Source of the DNA: a virus
IMG/VR virus record: IMGVR_UViG_3300018476_000015
Location: 1-56,393 of that record
DNA length: 56,393 bases
Direction: 5' to 3' (one strand)
Positions 28,254-36,766 of the stretch are shown in pieces; positions within the stretch are counted from its first letter, which is position 1; the number at the start of each line of letters is the position of its first letter. Below the pieces are notes generated by a model. It saw nothing but the letters and a program-made list of their open reading frames with translations. It ran no database searches and was not told where the DNA came from. Position numbers and translations under genes: made by a program.

Positions 28254-29200
28254 GCGCTCACGGCCTCCTCGGGCGTTTCCTCCAGCACCGTAGCAGGCAG
28301 GGTCGCCTTGGCGGTCTGCCGCCAGGTGCCCATCAGGTGGTAGTGGCCGTTGGCGCCGGCGCCCATCTGCGCCTCCAGGGCGGCGACGCGCACCACCAGG
28401 GCGTCGTACTGGGCCTTGGTCGGGCTGTTGGAGTAGAAGCCGGCCGTGTTCCAGGCCAGGGTGTTGCCGGCCAGGGGGTCGAGGGCTACGGCCTTGGCCT
28501 GGACGGTCAAGGCCCCTGAGAGCGCCCCACCGGTTAGTTGCAAGTAGCGGGCATCCCCAGTCGTTTGGGTGAGGTAGGCCCCGACCGGCTGGTAGCGAGC
28601 ATCGCTCTCCACCTTCGTGTACATCGTGTCGATGGGTTCGTACCGGGCGTCCGTCTGGACCTTCGTGTAGTAGTTGGAGAGATCGGGCTGCGAGCCGATT
28701 AGGGCGTAGCGAAGATCGCCCTCGGCCTGGGTGAGGAAGAGGGCGTCGCCCTCGGCCTGGGTGAGGAAGGCCGCGTCCGCTTGGGCCTTCGTGTAGTAGT
28801 TGGACAGGTCGGTCGGGGGTGGGCTGTAGGTGATGGGCAAGTACCTGGCGTCCGCCCGGGCGACATTCAAGTAGGTTGGGTGGGGGTCCGCCTGGGCGAC
28901 GTGGGCGACCAGCGCCGCGTCCACCAGGGCCTGCACGGCGGGCTGCTGGAGGTACTGGGCGTGGGGGTTAGCGTCGGCCAGGTGGGTGAGCGGGACGAAG
29001 AGGGCCGCCGCCTCGCTCTCAGTGAGGTACTCGGGGGGAGGCAGGCTACCCGTCCCCTCGGCCATGACGTACTCGATCCACTTGACCCGCTTGACCAACT
29101 GGAGGATGGCGTCGTAGAGCGCCGCCGAGCGGATACTCGCCGCTCCCGGCAGCCACATGACCGGGACATCAGGAGCCGGGGGCAGCGGTTCGCCGCTCAT
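28250..29200 (-). CDS. Tail fibre protein with ADARY-type repeats
   Basis: 316 residues. After a helical start (SIRSAALYDAILQLVKRVKW), repeats such as YYTKAQADAAFLTQAEGDA, YYTKVQTDARYEP and YTKVESDARYQP run through residues 125-220; these are the T/S-K-x-(E/Q)-x-DARY units of many tail fibres that build a trimeric shaft. The end (LTGGALSGALTVQ) is typical for a shaft-to-tip link, with a coiled-coil tail. GGGAG sits 7 bases before the ATG. Host recognition is the likely role. Confidence 0.82.
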   Translation of the reverse strand: MSGEPLPPAPDVPVMWLPGAASIRSAALYDAILQLVKRVKWIEYVMAEGTGSLPPPEYLTESEAAALFVPLTHLADANPHAQYLQQPAVQALVDAALVAHVAQADPHPTYLNVARADARYLPITYSPPPTDLSNYYTKAQADAAFLTQAEGDALFLTQAEGDLRYALIGSQPDLSNYYTKVQTDARYEPIDTMYTKVESDARYQPVGAYLTQTTGDARYLQLTGGALSGALTVQAKAVALDPLAGNTLAWNTAGFYSNSPTKAQYDALVVRVAALEAQMGAGANGHYHLMGTWRQTAKATLPATVLEETPEEAVSA

Positions 29201-29218
29201 GCTACGCTCCCATAAGTC

Positions 29219-29249
29219 GGCCCCCGCGCAGCGTCAACTGCCGGGGGCC
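29219..29249 (+). promoter_or_regulatory. Leader hairpin of HNH gene 2, with TGCTACGCT box upstream
   Basis: GGCCCCCG (29219-29226) and CGGGGGCC (29242-29249) pair, then a bulged C and GCAG/CTGC around CGTCAA. A TGC-TACGCT extended -10 is at 29200-29208. Same layout as 26085-26114 with compensatory base changes. Confidence 0.65.
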
Positions 29250-29274
29250 AGGCACCACGTCGTTGGAGGACGGG

Positions 29275-29679
29275 ATGCAGCGCAATGTTACCCCGCGTCC
29301 CCTGCGGGAGCGGTTCTGGGCCTACGTCGAGAAGACGGACGGTTGCTGGCCGTGGACAGGCCCCCACACTCCCGCTGGCTACGGCTGGCTCACGCTGGGG
29401 CGTCGAGGGTGGGGGCAGATGTACGCCCACCACCTGTCCTGGCTGCTGCACTTCCCTGGCCCCTTCTGGGAGGGCTGGCAAGTCAACCACCAGTGCGACA
29501 ACCCCGGCTGCGTGCGCCCCGACCACCTGTGGCTGGGCACCCAGGCCCACAACATGGCGAATGCCAGGGCCAAGGACCGGGTGTACCACCTGTGGGTTCT
29601 CCACCCCCGAGGCGATTACCCGCCCAGCAACCCCAGCCAGCGGCGTGACCCGGTGACCGGGCGCTTCAGTCGGACGTAG
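29275..29679 (+). CDS. HNH homing endonuclease (antisense insertion 2)
   Basis: 134 residues on the plus strand between two leftward tail genes; GGAGG sits 7 bases before ATG 29275. RFWAYVEKTDGCWPWTGPHT, then AHHLSWLLHFPGPFWEGWQV, then NHQCDNPGCVRPDHLWLGTQ and HNMANARAKDR is the textbook HNH_3 homing-endonuclease pattern with all key residues in place (AHHLSW, the H of VNH, CDNPxCVxPxHL, N of HNM). It ends 8 bases before the stop of the opposing gene. A selfish insertion in the late arm. Confidence 0.9.
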   Translation: MQRNVTPRPLRERFWAYVEKTDGCWPWTGPHTPAGYGWLTLGRRGWGQMYAHHLSWLLHFPGPFWEGWQVNHQCDNPGCVRPDHLWLGTQAHNMANARAKDRVYHLWVLHPRGDYPPSNPSQRRDPVTGRFSRT

Positions 29680-29687
29680 GGCGGCCA

Positions 29688-31814
29688 TCAGGACGCCTTC
29701 CTCCGGGTGCGGGTGGTGGTCGAAGCCGAGGCTGGGGCCTGGGCCGCTTCCAGGGCCTCGATCCGCTGGAGGGCCGACTGGAGGGCGCAGGCGACCACGG
29801 CCAGGTCGGCCCCGTCGCTGCGGTTCTTGCGATCCTCCAGGCCGAACAGGTCGTGGACCTTGTACGTCTCGTGCCCCAGGGCGTAGCCCTTCTGCTTGCG
29901 GTGGACCGCCGTCTCCTCGACGGCCTTGGCGTGGTTGGCCCGGGCCTCGACCTCCCGCTGCGCCTTCAGGGCGGCCCGCTCCTTCACCGTGTCCGAAGAC
30001 ACTCCTGCCTCGCCCGCGGCCTTGGCGTCCTTGTCGCTCAGGGCCTTCGGCTCGGGCGGCTCGGGCACCCCCCGCTCCTGCGTGTACACCGGGGCCTTGT
30101 AGGTGTACGAGAGCCAGTCGGTGCCCAGGACCGCCTCGACGCAGGCCGCCTGGTCGAGCGGGGCGAAGTCCTCCTTCAGGTCGGCCGAGGAGCCGACGAC
30201 GACGGCCGTGCTGCTGTACATCCCGGCCCAGCGGTAGCTGGGGTGCCCGAAGTACATGGTGGCGTCCGCCCCGGGGTGGGTGTAGCCCACACAGGTGATG
30301 ATCGTGCTGGTGTTCATCGACCCGGCGCTGAAGGCCCCGCCGGGGGCGGCCAGGTTCAGCGTGGAGGCCCCGGTGACGTTGTTGGTGTAGACGTTGAGCC
30401 AGGCGTTCGACGGCGTGCCGCAGCTAATCGTCAACTGCGCGGCGGGCTTAATCTCCTCGTCCATGAACAGGCCCGACAGGGAGTAGATGGTGCGCCAGAC
30501 GGTGGTGCCCGAGGGCAGCCGACGCCAGCGCAGGTGCCCGCTCCCGTCCATCAGCACGTCGAACACGTCGTTGAGGTTCAGCAACTGGAGGTTGACCGCC
30601 GCGGCCGCCCGGAAGTTGTTGGCGTGGACGGCGGCCCACTTGAGGGTGGTCGCCCCGAGGTTGGTGACGCCGTCGCGGGCGGGGGTGACGTAGTTGCCCC
30701 CGCTGTCCAACTCCAGCGACCCGGAGGCGTAGAGGCGGGCGTTGGACGCGGTGGACGTGCCCTCCGTGATCCAGAACCGCTGCGCCTGTCCGGCCATCTG
30801 GCAGACCAGGGCGGCGACGCCGGTCGGGTTGTTGAGGTTGAGCGCGGCGGTCGCGCCCGCGTCCTGGGCGAGGTTGACCTGGCCGTTCCGCATGATCTGG
30901 AGCCGCATGGCGATGTCCGCCGCTGCGGCGTTGGCCCGGGTGAAGATGTTGATGTCCGCTCCGGTAGCCGTCCCCGTCCCCACCCGCTGGACCTGCATCA
31001 CGGCCAGCATCTTCTCGCCCACCGTCAACTGGTCGTCCACGAAGGAGATGCGCCCGGCCAGGGTGTTGGCCCCGTAGCCCCCGCCCCGGTTGGAGAACTC
31101 GATCACGCCCGCGCCATCGGGCGCGACGCCCGCCAGGGAGATGAAGGAGTTGGTGGCGGTGATCCCGGCCGGGAGGACGGCGCTGTCCCCGAGGGCCAGC
31201 CCGGTGGGCACCCGCAGGGAGTAGGGGGCGAGGCGGATGAGCCCGGTGTCCCCCCTGAAGCCCAGCCCGGGCGTCGTCCCGTCCAGGTTGAGGGTGCCCG
31301 CGGCGGTCCGGGTCAGGCTGGTGTCCGGCGTCCCATCGGGCTCGGCCCCGAAGAAGAGGGTGTCCCGCACCACCGGGTCGAGCAGCCCCACCCCCGACGC
31401 CCCGCTCTCCCGCAGCAGCAGCCCGGTGCCCTTGGTGCCGGTGGCAATCGCCGCCCCGTCCAGGGGGCCCGCGCCGGCGGCGTTCAGGTGCGTGTGCTGG
31501 GCGTTCGTCCACCCGGTGATGGTGGGGTTGTTGATGACCGGCGCGTCGAGGGTCTTGTTGGTCAGGGTGACCGCCTGGGTCGCGGTGATGGAGTTGTCCA
31601 GGACGACCATGTTGTCGTTGATGTCCTGGATCAGGGCGGGGTCGTCCAGGGCGGGCATCTTGAGGCCCAGCTTGGGCGTGGTGGTCAGCAGCAGGGCGGG
31701 CTGGGGCGGGGGCGCCTCCAGGGGCTGCAGGCCGGCGAAGCCCGCCTGGATGGCCGACTGGATGGCGGCCAGCATGGCCGGGGAGAGTTGGGACCCGCTG
31801 TCTTCTTCGGCCAT
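29688..31814 (-). CDS. Tail fibre/spike with C-terminal S74 chaperone domain
   Basis: 708 residues. N-terminal helix, then long beta-rich regions full of Asn, Gly and Thr (TLDAPVINNPTITGWTNAQH). Near residue 560, VVVGSSADLKEDFAPLD is the start of an Intramolecular Chaperone Auto-processing (Peptidase S74) domain, whose conserved S-D-x-x-x-K-x-x-I/F pattern it follows; the C-terminal 120 residues with a charged helix complete it. In this family the domain folds the trimer and then cuts itself off. Cleavage residues were not checked in detail. Host-adhesion fibre. Confidence 0.85.
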   Translation of the reverse strand: MAEEDSGSQLSPAMLAAIQSAIQAGFAGLQPLEAPPPQPALLLTTTPKLGLKMPALDDPALIQDINDNMVVLDNSITATQAVTLTNKTLDAPVINNPTITGWTNAQHTHLNAAGAGPLDGAAIATGTKGTGLLLRESGASGVGLLDPVVRDTLFFGAEPDGTPDTSLTRTAAGTLNLDGTTPGLGFRGDTGLIRLAPYSLRVPTGLALGDSAVLPAGITATNSFISLAGVAPDGAGVIEFSNRGGGYGANTLAGRISFVDDQLTVGEKMLAVMQVQRVGTGTATGADINIFTRANAAAADIAMRLQIMRNGQVNLAQDAGATAALNLNNPTGVAALVCQMAGQAQRFWITEGTSTASNARLYASGSLELDSGGNYVTPARDGVTNLGATTLKWAAVHANNFRAAAAVNLQLLNLNDVFDVLMDGSGHLRWRRLPSGTTVWRTIYSLSGLFMDEEIKPAAQLTISCGTPSNAWLNVYTNNVTGASTLNLAAPGGAFSAGSMNTSTIITCVGYTHPGADATMYFGHPSYRWAGMYSSTAVVVGSSADLKEDFAPLDQAACVEAVLGTDWLSYTYKAPVYTQERGVPEPPEPKALSDKDAKAAGEAGVSSDTVKERAALKAQREVEARANHAKAVEETAVHRKQKGYALGHETYKVHDLFGLEDRKNRSDGADLAVVACALQSALQRIEALEAAQAPASASTTTRTRRKAS

Positions 31815-31823
31815 GGTCTTCTC

Positions 31824-34019
31824 CTACCCGAGGTTGGGGAGCGCGCCCCAGGTCATGTTGGCGATGTCGCGCCACAGGTAGAGCGAGACGGTGCGCCAGG
31901 TGCCCGCGTTGCGCACCAGTTGCTCCATGGCCACCACGTCGACCAGCAGGGGCACCTCGCCGGCGTAGCCGGCCTCGCCCCCGCCGGCGGCGCGCAGGGC
32001 CACCCCGTCGACGGGCAGGCTCACGTCGTACAAGAGGCCCCAGGGGTCGAGCAGGCCCATCCCCCCGGAGGCCCCGGCCAGGGCGCGCAGGGTGCGCAGC
32101 GCCGAGGCGGGGGTCAGGGGGTCGCCGTAGCCGGAGGCCCCGCTCGCGCTGTAGGCCCCGCTGGAGAGGTCGAGGGTCATCTCGTGGCGCCAGATGGGGG
32201 TGGGGCGCAGGTCGTACTCCACGGTCACGGCGTAGACCTGGGGCGTGGTCGTGGGGTCGGTGGTGGTCAGGCGCAGGGCCACGTCGAAGCCCCGCCCGTA
32301 GCGGGGCGGGTCGAAGCGCACCCGCTGACCCACCCCGGTGCGCTGCACGGCCCCCTCGGCGTAGCCGTACAGGGGCCCCGCCGGGGCGGGCAGGTCGGTG
32401 TCCAGCTTCCAGCGCAGGGAGAGGGCCTGCTGGTCGGTGTGGGTGTAGCCGTCCAGCTTGCGCTCCAGGGGCGCCGTCAGGGGGGTGAGCGAGTACCAGG
32501 CCTTGTTGATGTGGGGGAAGCGGGCCAGCAGGCGGGAGTAGTAGAGGGTGCCCGCCGGGGCGTAGGGGTAGGCGGGGTCGGTGCGGGGGTCGCGCCCCTG
32601 CCCGGGCAGCCGGTAGCTGCCGGTGGTGTACTGCGCCGTGCCCACCGGGGGCTCGGTCGTGTTGGGCTGCACCTGGCGGTCGAAGAGCAGGGTGGGGAAG
32701 TGGCTGTCCGGGGCCTCCTCGTCGGGCGACCCGGGCGGGCACGTCCGCACCGCGGCCATGCACCGGCAGCGGGCCCGGTCGGCCTGCTGCGACCAGGGGA
32801 ACCAGGCGATGTCCCCCACCGCGCCCCCGGAGACCTCGGCGTTGGCCTTGTAGACCCAGGAGGGCCCGTCCGGGCTCTCTCGGAAGGCGTACAGGTTGTG
32901 GGCGTCGCCGGCGACGGCCGTCATCGGCCCGTTGGGGGCCCGGGGGGCCAGGCTGCTGGCCTCGCTCGCGGACGGGCCCACCTTCTGCAGCCCGAACCCG
33001 GGCCCGATGGCGTACAGCCCGTCCGAGGTGGGCAACCACAGCAGGCCCCGCCAGATCGAGGCGCCCTGGTAGTACAGCCGGGCCCCGGCCAACTCGGGGA
33101 AGAGCATCTCCTCCAGGCTGCGGCGGTCGCTGTTCAGCAGGTAGAGGCCCTCGCCGTCCTTGAGCACCAGCACCCGCCCGGCGAAGCTGATGAGCCGGGA
33201 GATGGGCACGGCCACGTCCCCGATGGGGTCGATGACCCCGAAGATGGTGGGAGCCGGGCCCCCGTCGTCAAAGACCGCCACCATGGCGTCGCCCCGCCGG
33301 GGCGAGCGCATGGCCACCACCGCCTCGCCGTCCACCTCGATCATGGACTGGCAGTTGCCCAGCCCGTTGGTCGCCCCCACCAGGAGCCAGTTGAGCCCGT
33401 CGTTGACCGAGTAGACCGCCGGCATCGTGTAGCCCAGGGGCTGGTAGAGGTGCTGACTGGTCTGCGACCCGGTGAAGGGCAGGACGTGGTTGCTGGCCCG
33501 GGTGCCCACCCCGAAGTCGCCCCGCAGGGCCTCGCTCCCCCCGGTGGCCCCGTCGAAGACGTACAGGGCCCGGCCGTGGGACAGGTAGGCCAGGTCGGTG
33601 GCGTCGCCGTGCACCCCCGCCAGGGGGGCGTTGGGCGCCGCCCCGGAGTAGGGCAGGGGGCGCAGCCGGCCGGCCAGGATGGTCGGCCCGGTGGGGGTCA
33701 GGCTGGGGTCGACCCCCTCCCCCTCCACGTCCCCCGCCCGGTCGTAGCGGATCAGGTCGCCGTCCAGGGGCTGCTGGGCCAGCCCGCCCCCGCCGTGCAG
33801 GTCGCGCAGGGAGAAGGGCAGCCGGCCGTCCGGGCTCACCTGGGCCTCGCCCATATCGCCCTGACTGACCTGGGCCGGGTAGAACGGCGCCGGGCGCTGC
33901 CGGTAGAGGTAGGCCCCCTTGGCGTCAATCGCCAGCCGGTAGACCAGCCCGTTGAGCACGACGTGCCCGGGCTGGACGAGCATCCCCCCGCCGGCCACAC
34001 CATTTGCCGTGCTGGCCAC
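31824..34019 (-). CDS. Large tail protein, 731 residues (beta-propeller-like)
   Basis: GTG 34019. A beta-rich protein with repeated short blocks ending in aromatic-Gly-Asp turns (YLSHGRALYVFDGATGG, ISRLISFAGRVLVLKDGEGL, IWRGLLWLPTSDGLYAIGPG), suggesting a propeller of several blades in residues 60-380; the C-terminal half is also beta. Its position between fibres and connector-like genes suits a tail nozzle or tubular-B-like protein of a podovirus. That role is inferred from place and size only. Confidence 0.65.
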   Translation of the reverse strand: MASTANGVAGGGMLVQPGHVVLNGLVYRLAIDAKGAYLYRQRPAPFYPAQVSQGDMGEAQVSPDGRLPFSLRDLHGGGGLAQQPLDGDLIRYDRAGDVEGEGVDPSLTPTGPTILAGRLRPLPYSGAAPNAPLAGVHGDATDLAYLSHGRALYVFDGATGGSEALRGDFGVGTRASNHVLPFTGSQTSQHLYQPLGYTMPAVYSVNDGLNWLLVGATNGLGNCQSMIEVDGEAVVAMRSPRRGDAMVAVFDDGGPAPTIFGVIDPIGDVAVPISRLISFAGRVLVLKDGEGLYLLNSDRRSLEEMLFPELAGARLYYQGASIWRGLLWLPTSDGLYAIGPGFGLQKVGPSASEASSLAPRAPNGPMTAVAGDAHNLYAFRESPDGPSWVYKANAEVSGGAVGDIAWFPWSQQADRARCRCMAAVRTCPPGSPDEEAPDSHFPTLLFDRQVQPNTTEPPVGTAQYTTGSYRLPGQGRDPRTDPAYPYAPAGTLYYSRLLARFPHINKAWYSLTPLTAPLERKLDGYTHTDQQALSLRWKLDTDLPAPAGPLYGYAEGAVQRTGVGQRVRFDPPRYGRGFDVALRLTTTDPTTTPQVYAVTVEYDLRPTPIWRHEMTLDLSSGAYSASGASGYGDPLTPASALRTLRALAGASGGMGLLDPWGLLYDVSLPVDGVALRAAGGGEAGYAGEVPLLVDVVAMEQLVRNAGTWRTVSLYLWRDIANMTWGALPNLG

Positions 34020-34020
34020 G

Positions 34021-34335
34021 TCAGTCGGGCTCCCAGCCCACGGTGAGGGTGCCCGTCCCGGTGAGGGTGGCGTGCAGGCCCTTGGTCAGACCCAGGGAGA
34101 CGGGGATGCGGGGCCAGTCGTCGGCGCCGGCGGCGGCGGTGGCCAGGCCGAGCACGACCGCGCCGGTGGCGTCGAAGGAGTCGCGCAGCAGGCAGGAGCC
34201 GGCGGTGGTCACCGCCAGGCGGACGTAGTACAGCCGGCAGGGGCGGTCGACCACCCCGCCGGTGGCGGTGAGCACCGTCCAGCGCAGGGCCCGCGTCCCC
34301 TGGCGGGGGGCGTCGACGGCGCCTCGGGTGGTCAT
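34021..34335 (-). CDS. Small virion-type protein, 104 residues
   Basis: A beta-rich sequence (RWTVLTATGGVVDRPCRLYY, VVLGLATAAAGADD, LHATLTGTGTLTVGW), with a TGA one base before the next GTG. The composition is that of a small structural protein in the tail operon. No family recognised. Confidence 0.65.
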   Translation of the reverse strand: MTTRGAVDAPRQGTRALRWTVLTATGGVVDRPCRLYYVRLAVTTAGSCLLRDSFDATGAVVLGLATAAAGADDWPRIPVSLGLTKGLHATLTGTGTLTVGWEPD

Positions 34336-34354
34336 GGCGTTACCGGCGTCCGCC

Positions 34355-35311
34355 TCACGGGGTACCCCAGTCCACCGTCCCGAACGGGTACCAGTCGTCG
34401 GTGTAGCCCATCTCCCGGCCCACCTCGCGCACGCCCCACTCCGAGCAGGCCTGGGCGTACTGGCGGGCGCAGCGCTCCAGGTTCTCCAGCCACAGCTTGC
34501 GGGGCTGGCCGGTGAGGTTGGCCAGCTTCTGCTGCAGGGAGCGCCAGGTCGTGCCGAGCACGAACAGGCGCACCGGGGGCACCAGGGCGGGGTCGAGCGC
34601 GGGGTCCTGGTTGGGGCCCCACAGCACGCTGTGCAGGTCGGTGTAGGGCGTCGCCGTCTCGAAGGCGAAGGGGGGCCGGGCCCGGAACAGGATGCGCTGG
34701 CTCTGGGACAGGGGCCGGCTGAGCACCAGGTACAGGTCGCCCTCGATGCTGGCCGGGTTGACGTGGTACCAGCGGATGGTGCGTGCCTCGGGGCTGGTGT
34801 AGGCCGTGTCCGCCGGCCCGATCAGCACGTCCTGCAGCCAGCCGGCCCGCTTGATGACCTCGGGCATGGTGTAGCGCAGGCGGTCGTGCTCGGGGCCCGA
34901 GGCCAGGTACACGTCCAGGGGGACGTGGATGTTGCGGGCCGTCTCGTTCAGCCAGCGCAGCCACTGGCTCCAGCGGTAGTCCCGGAAGAGCGCGTACTGG
35001 TCGCCGGCGACGACCGGGAAGTCCATCGGGGGCTGCCAGCGCAGCGTCCCGTTGGCCCCGTCCGCGGCCTGGACGAAGCGCTCCTGCCCGGCGTTCGCCC
35101 CGGTCGTCCACAGCAGCCACGACCGGCGCCAGGACTGGTCGCCGGCGCCGGTGAACAGGGCCAGGTCCTGCAGGCTGGTGGGGGTGCCCCCGCCGTTGGC
35201 CACCTGGCCCTGGTGCAGGGCCATGTCCCCCAGCAGGGGGTTCCCGGCGGCCTGGAGGATCAGGGACAGGGCGTCCTGGGCCTGGGCCCCCGGGGGGATG
35301 ATCGGCGTCAC
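34355..35311 (-). CDS. Virion protein, 318 residues
   Basis: GTG 35311 overlaps the upstream stop (GTGA). Mixed alpha/beta with many aromatic residues (RDYRWSQWLRWLNETARNIH, VLIGPADTAYTSPEARTIRW) and a helical end (LWLENLERCARQYAQACSEW). Coupling to the glycosyltransferase and neighbouring structural genes suggests a head-tail connector or tail protein. No family recognised. Confidence 0.65.
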   Translation of the reverse strand: MTPIIPPGAQAQDALSLILQAAGNPLLGDMALHQGQVANGGGTPTSLQDLALFTGAGDQSWRRSWLLWTTGANAGQERFVQAADGANGTLRWQPPMDFPVVAGDQYALFRDYRWSQWLRWLNETARNIHVPLDVYLASGPEHDRLRYTMPEVIKRAGWLQDVLIGPADTAYTSPEARTIRWYHVNPASIEGDLYLVLSRPLSQSQRILFRARPPFAFETATPYTDLHSVLWGPNQDPALDPALVPPVRLFVLGTTWRSLQQKLANLTGQPRKLWLENLERCARQYAQACSEWGVREVGREMGYTDDWYPFGTVDWGTP

Positions 35312-36282
35312 ACCGGCACCCCATTGGCCTGGGCCTCTTCCTGGGCCACGGCGGCGCGCTCCTCCTCCTCAATCTCGGCGGCCAGGTCGGCCACCCGGTT
35401 GTCCGTCTCCCCCGGGACGGCCTCGAAGCGCCCCTTGCTCAGGTAGTTGTGCAGGTCGACCGCGCCCCTTGAGTAGTAGGAGAGGTGCCCCACCAGGCAG
35501 CCCCGGTCAACGAACACACCGTGGGTCTCGTCGGAGGTGCGCCAGGCCGGGTGGAAGCCGGCGTAGCCCGCCGCCAGGACGCGCCGGGAGAAGGCCAGGT
35601 CCTCCCCGCCCCCGCGCCAGTCGAACCAGTGGCCCTCGGCGTTGGGCTCCAGCTTCCGGGCGCACTCCCGGGACAGGCAGACCATCCCCGTCCCCACCGC
35701 GTCGACGGCCAGCAGGGGGTGGTCGAGGCCCTCCACCACCGGCCCCGGGATGGTGCCCATCTCCGGGGGGTGGTCGGGCTCGGCGGGCAGCAGGGTGGCG
35801 CCGGCGGGGGAGCGCAGGCGGTCGCGCCGGAACTGGGACAGGTAGGCCCAGATTTCCTCCGACGCCGGCGAGTAGCGGTGCTCGCGCACGCCCCCGGTGT
35901 CGATTTCGCGCTCGTGGATGTAGGCGACGGGGATGGCCGGGCCCAGGCGGGAGACGATCATGGCGCTGACGTAGGGCTGCTGCCAGCCCACCAGGCGCCC
36001 CACCGTGTCGGGGTGGAAGACCTGGTCGCAGTCGACCATCACCAGGTACTCGGCCGTGCCCTGCAGGAAGAACTTGAGCAGGGCGTTGCGGGCCAGGTGC
36101 ACGGCGGCGCCCGGCACCGTCGCCACCTCGATGGTGAGGGAGGCGCGCTGGTGCTGCTGGAGCAGGGCCGTGACGCACTGGAAGAAGGGCCCCGGGATGT
36201 CCCCGGCGTAGGGCACGCCGAGGAGCACCCGGGGGTAGTGCCAGGCGTCGGGCGCCGTGTGGAGGGCGCGGGAGCGGGGCAC
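35308..36282 (-). CDS. GT-A fold glycosyltransferase
   Basis: 324 residues. RVLLGVPYAGDIPGPFFQCV opens the GT-A Rossmann-like fold, ARNALLKFFLQGTAEYLVMV precedes the DxD motif D84-C-D86 (VDCDQVFHPDT) that binds the metal and nucleotide sugar, and GGGEDLAFSRRVLAAGY is the usual ED acceptor-side motif. A C-terminal charged helix follows. It is embedded between virion genes, so it may glycosylate virion proteins, host cell-surface sugars or DNA. No modified-base pathway is seen in the window. Good family match; target unknown. Confidence 0.85.
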   Translation of the reverse strand: MPRSRALHTAPDAWHYPRVLLGVPYAGDIPGPFFQCVTALLQQHQRASLTIEVATVPGAAVHLARNALLKFFLQGTAEYLVMVDCDQVFHPDTVGRLVGWQQPYVSAMIVSRLGPAIPVAYIHEREIDTGGVREHRYSPASEEIWAYLSQFRRDRLRSPAGATLLPAEPDHPPEMGTIPGPVVEGLDHPLLAVDAVGTGMVCLSRECARKLEPNAEGHWFDWRGGGEDLAFSRRVLAAGYAGFHPAWRTSDETHGVFVDRGCLVGHLSYYSRGAVDLHNYLSKGRFEAVPGETDNRVADLAAEIEEEERAAVAQEEAQANGVPV

Positions 36283-36291
36283 CCCTGGCCC

Positions 36292-36681
36292 CTAGAGGTC
36301 CGAGTTGGTCTTGGGGGCCGACTTGTTGGCCACCATGATCGCCCCGGTGGCGTTGGTCAGGGCGTTGCCCACCAGGACGGCGCGCACGTAGCGCCGGCGG
36401 GTGACGAAGCGCACCCCCACGTCCCCGGCCATCTCCGCGTTGGGCCCGGAGACGAAGTCGCCGGCAGCGATCACCCGGTAGGTGCCGGCCGAGGTGAAGG
36501 CCGCCTCGACGTTGATGGTGACGGTGCCCGTCGCCGCGGCGGCGCCCCAGAAGACCCGGGCCACCAGGGGGTGGGTGATGGGCGTGCCCCCCATCCCGAG
36601 GTCGACCACCGAGGAGGTGAACGACGTGGCCGGGACGGAGGGGGTCAGGGTGAACAGGATCAGGTTCTTGTCGGCAGGCAT
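36292..36681 (-). CDS. Capsid-associated protein (decoration-type), 129 residues
   Basis: Beta-rich with Thr/Ala (ATSFTSSVVDLGMGGTPITH, TGTVTINVEAAFTSAGTYRV) and a basic strand RFVTRRRYVRAVLVGNALTN. GGAAGGAATACGTC precedes the ATG. Its position directly after the major capsid gene is where decoration proteins usually lie. No specific family. Confidence 0.65.
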   Translation of the reverse strand: MPADKNLILFTLTPSVPATSFTSSVVDLGMGGTPITHPLVARVFWGAAAATGTVTINVEAAFTSAGTYRVIAAGDFVSGPNAEMAGDVGVRFVTRRRYVRAVLVGNALTNATGAIMVANKSAPKTNSDL

Positions 36682-36723
36682 GACGTATTCCTTCCGGTGG
36701 TTCGCCTGTCAGAGCGAAGGGAT

Positions 36724-36766
36724 TTGCGGTTCTACCCTCGAGCCTGGTATACTCTGGAGGTCGGGC
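36724..36766 (+). promoter_or_regulatory. Truncated early promoter cassette, antisense to the capsid gene
   Basis: TTGCGG 36724-36729, 18 bp, TATACT 36748-36753, with the familiar spacer TACCCTCGAGCCTGG and the leader start CTGGAGGTCGGG, exactly as in the early cassettes, but the sequence then breaks inside the hairpin; the 3' arm and loop are absent. It points rightward into the 3' end of the leftward capsid gene. Confidence 0.75.

Noticed and set aside
29853-34046. A 1397-codon open frame on the plus strand opposite the tail genes
   Set aside because: It is a product of GC-rich antisense DNA: composition is Gly/Val/Arg/Gln filler, there is no ribosome site, and the minus-strand genes show recognisable domains.
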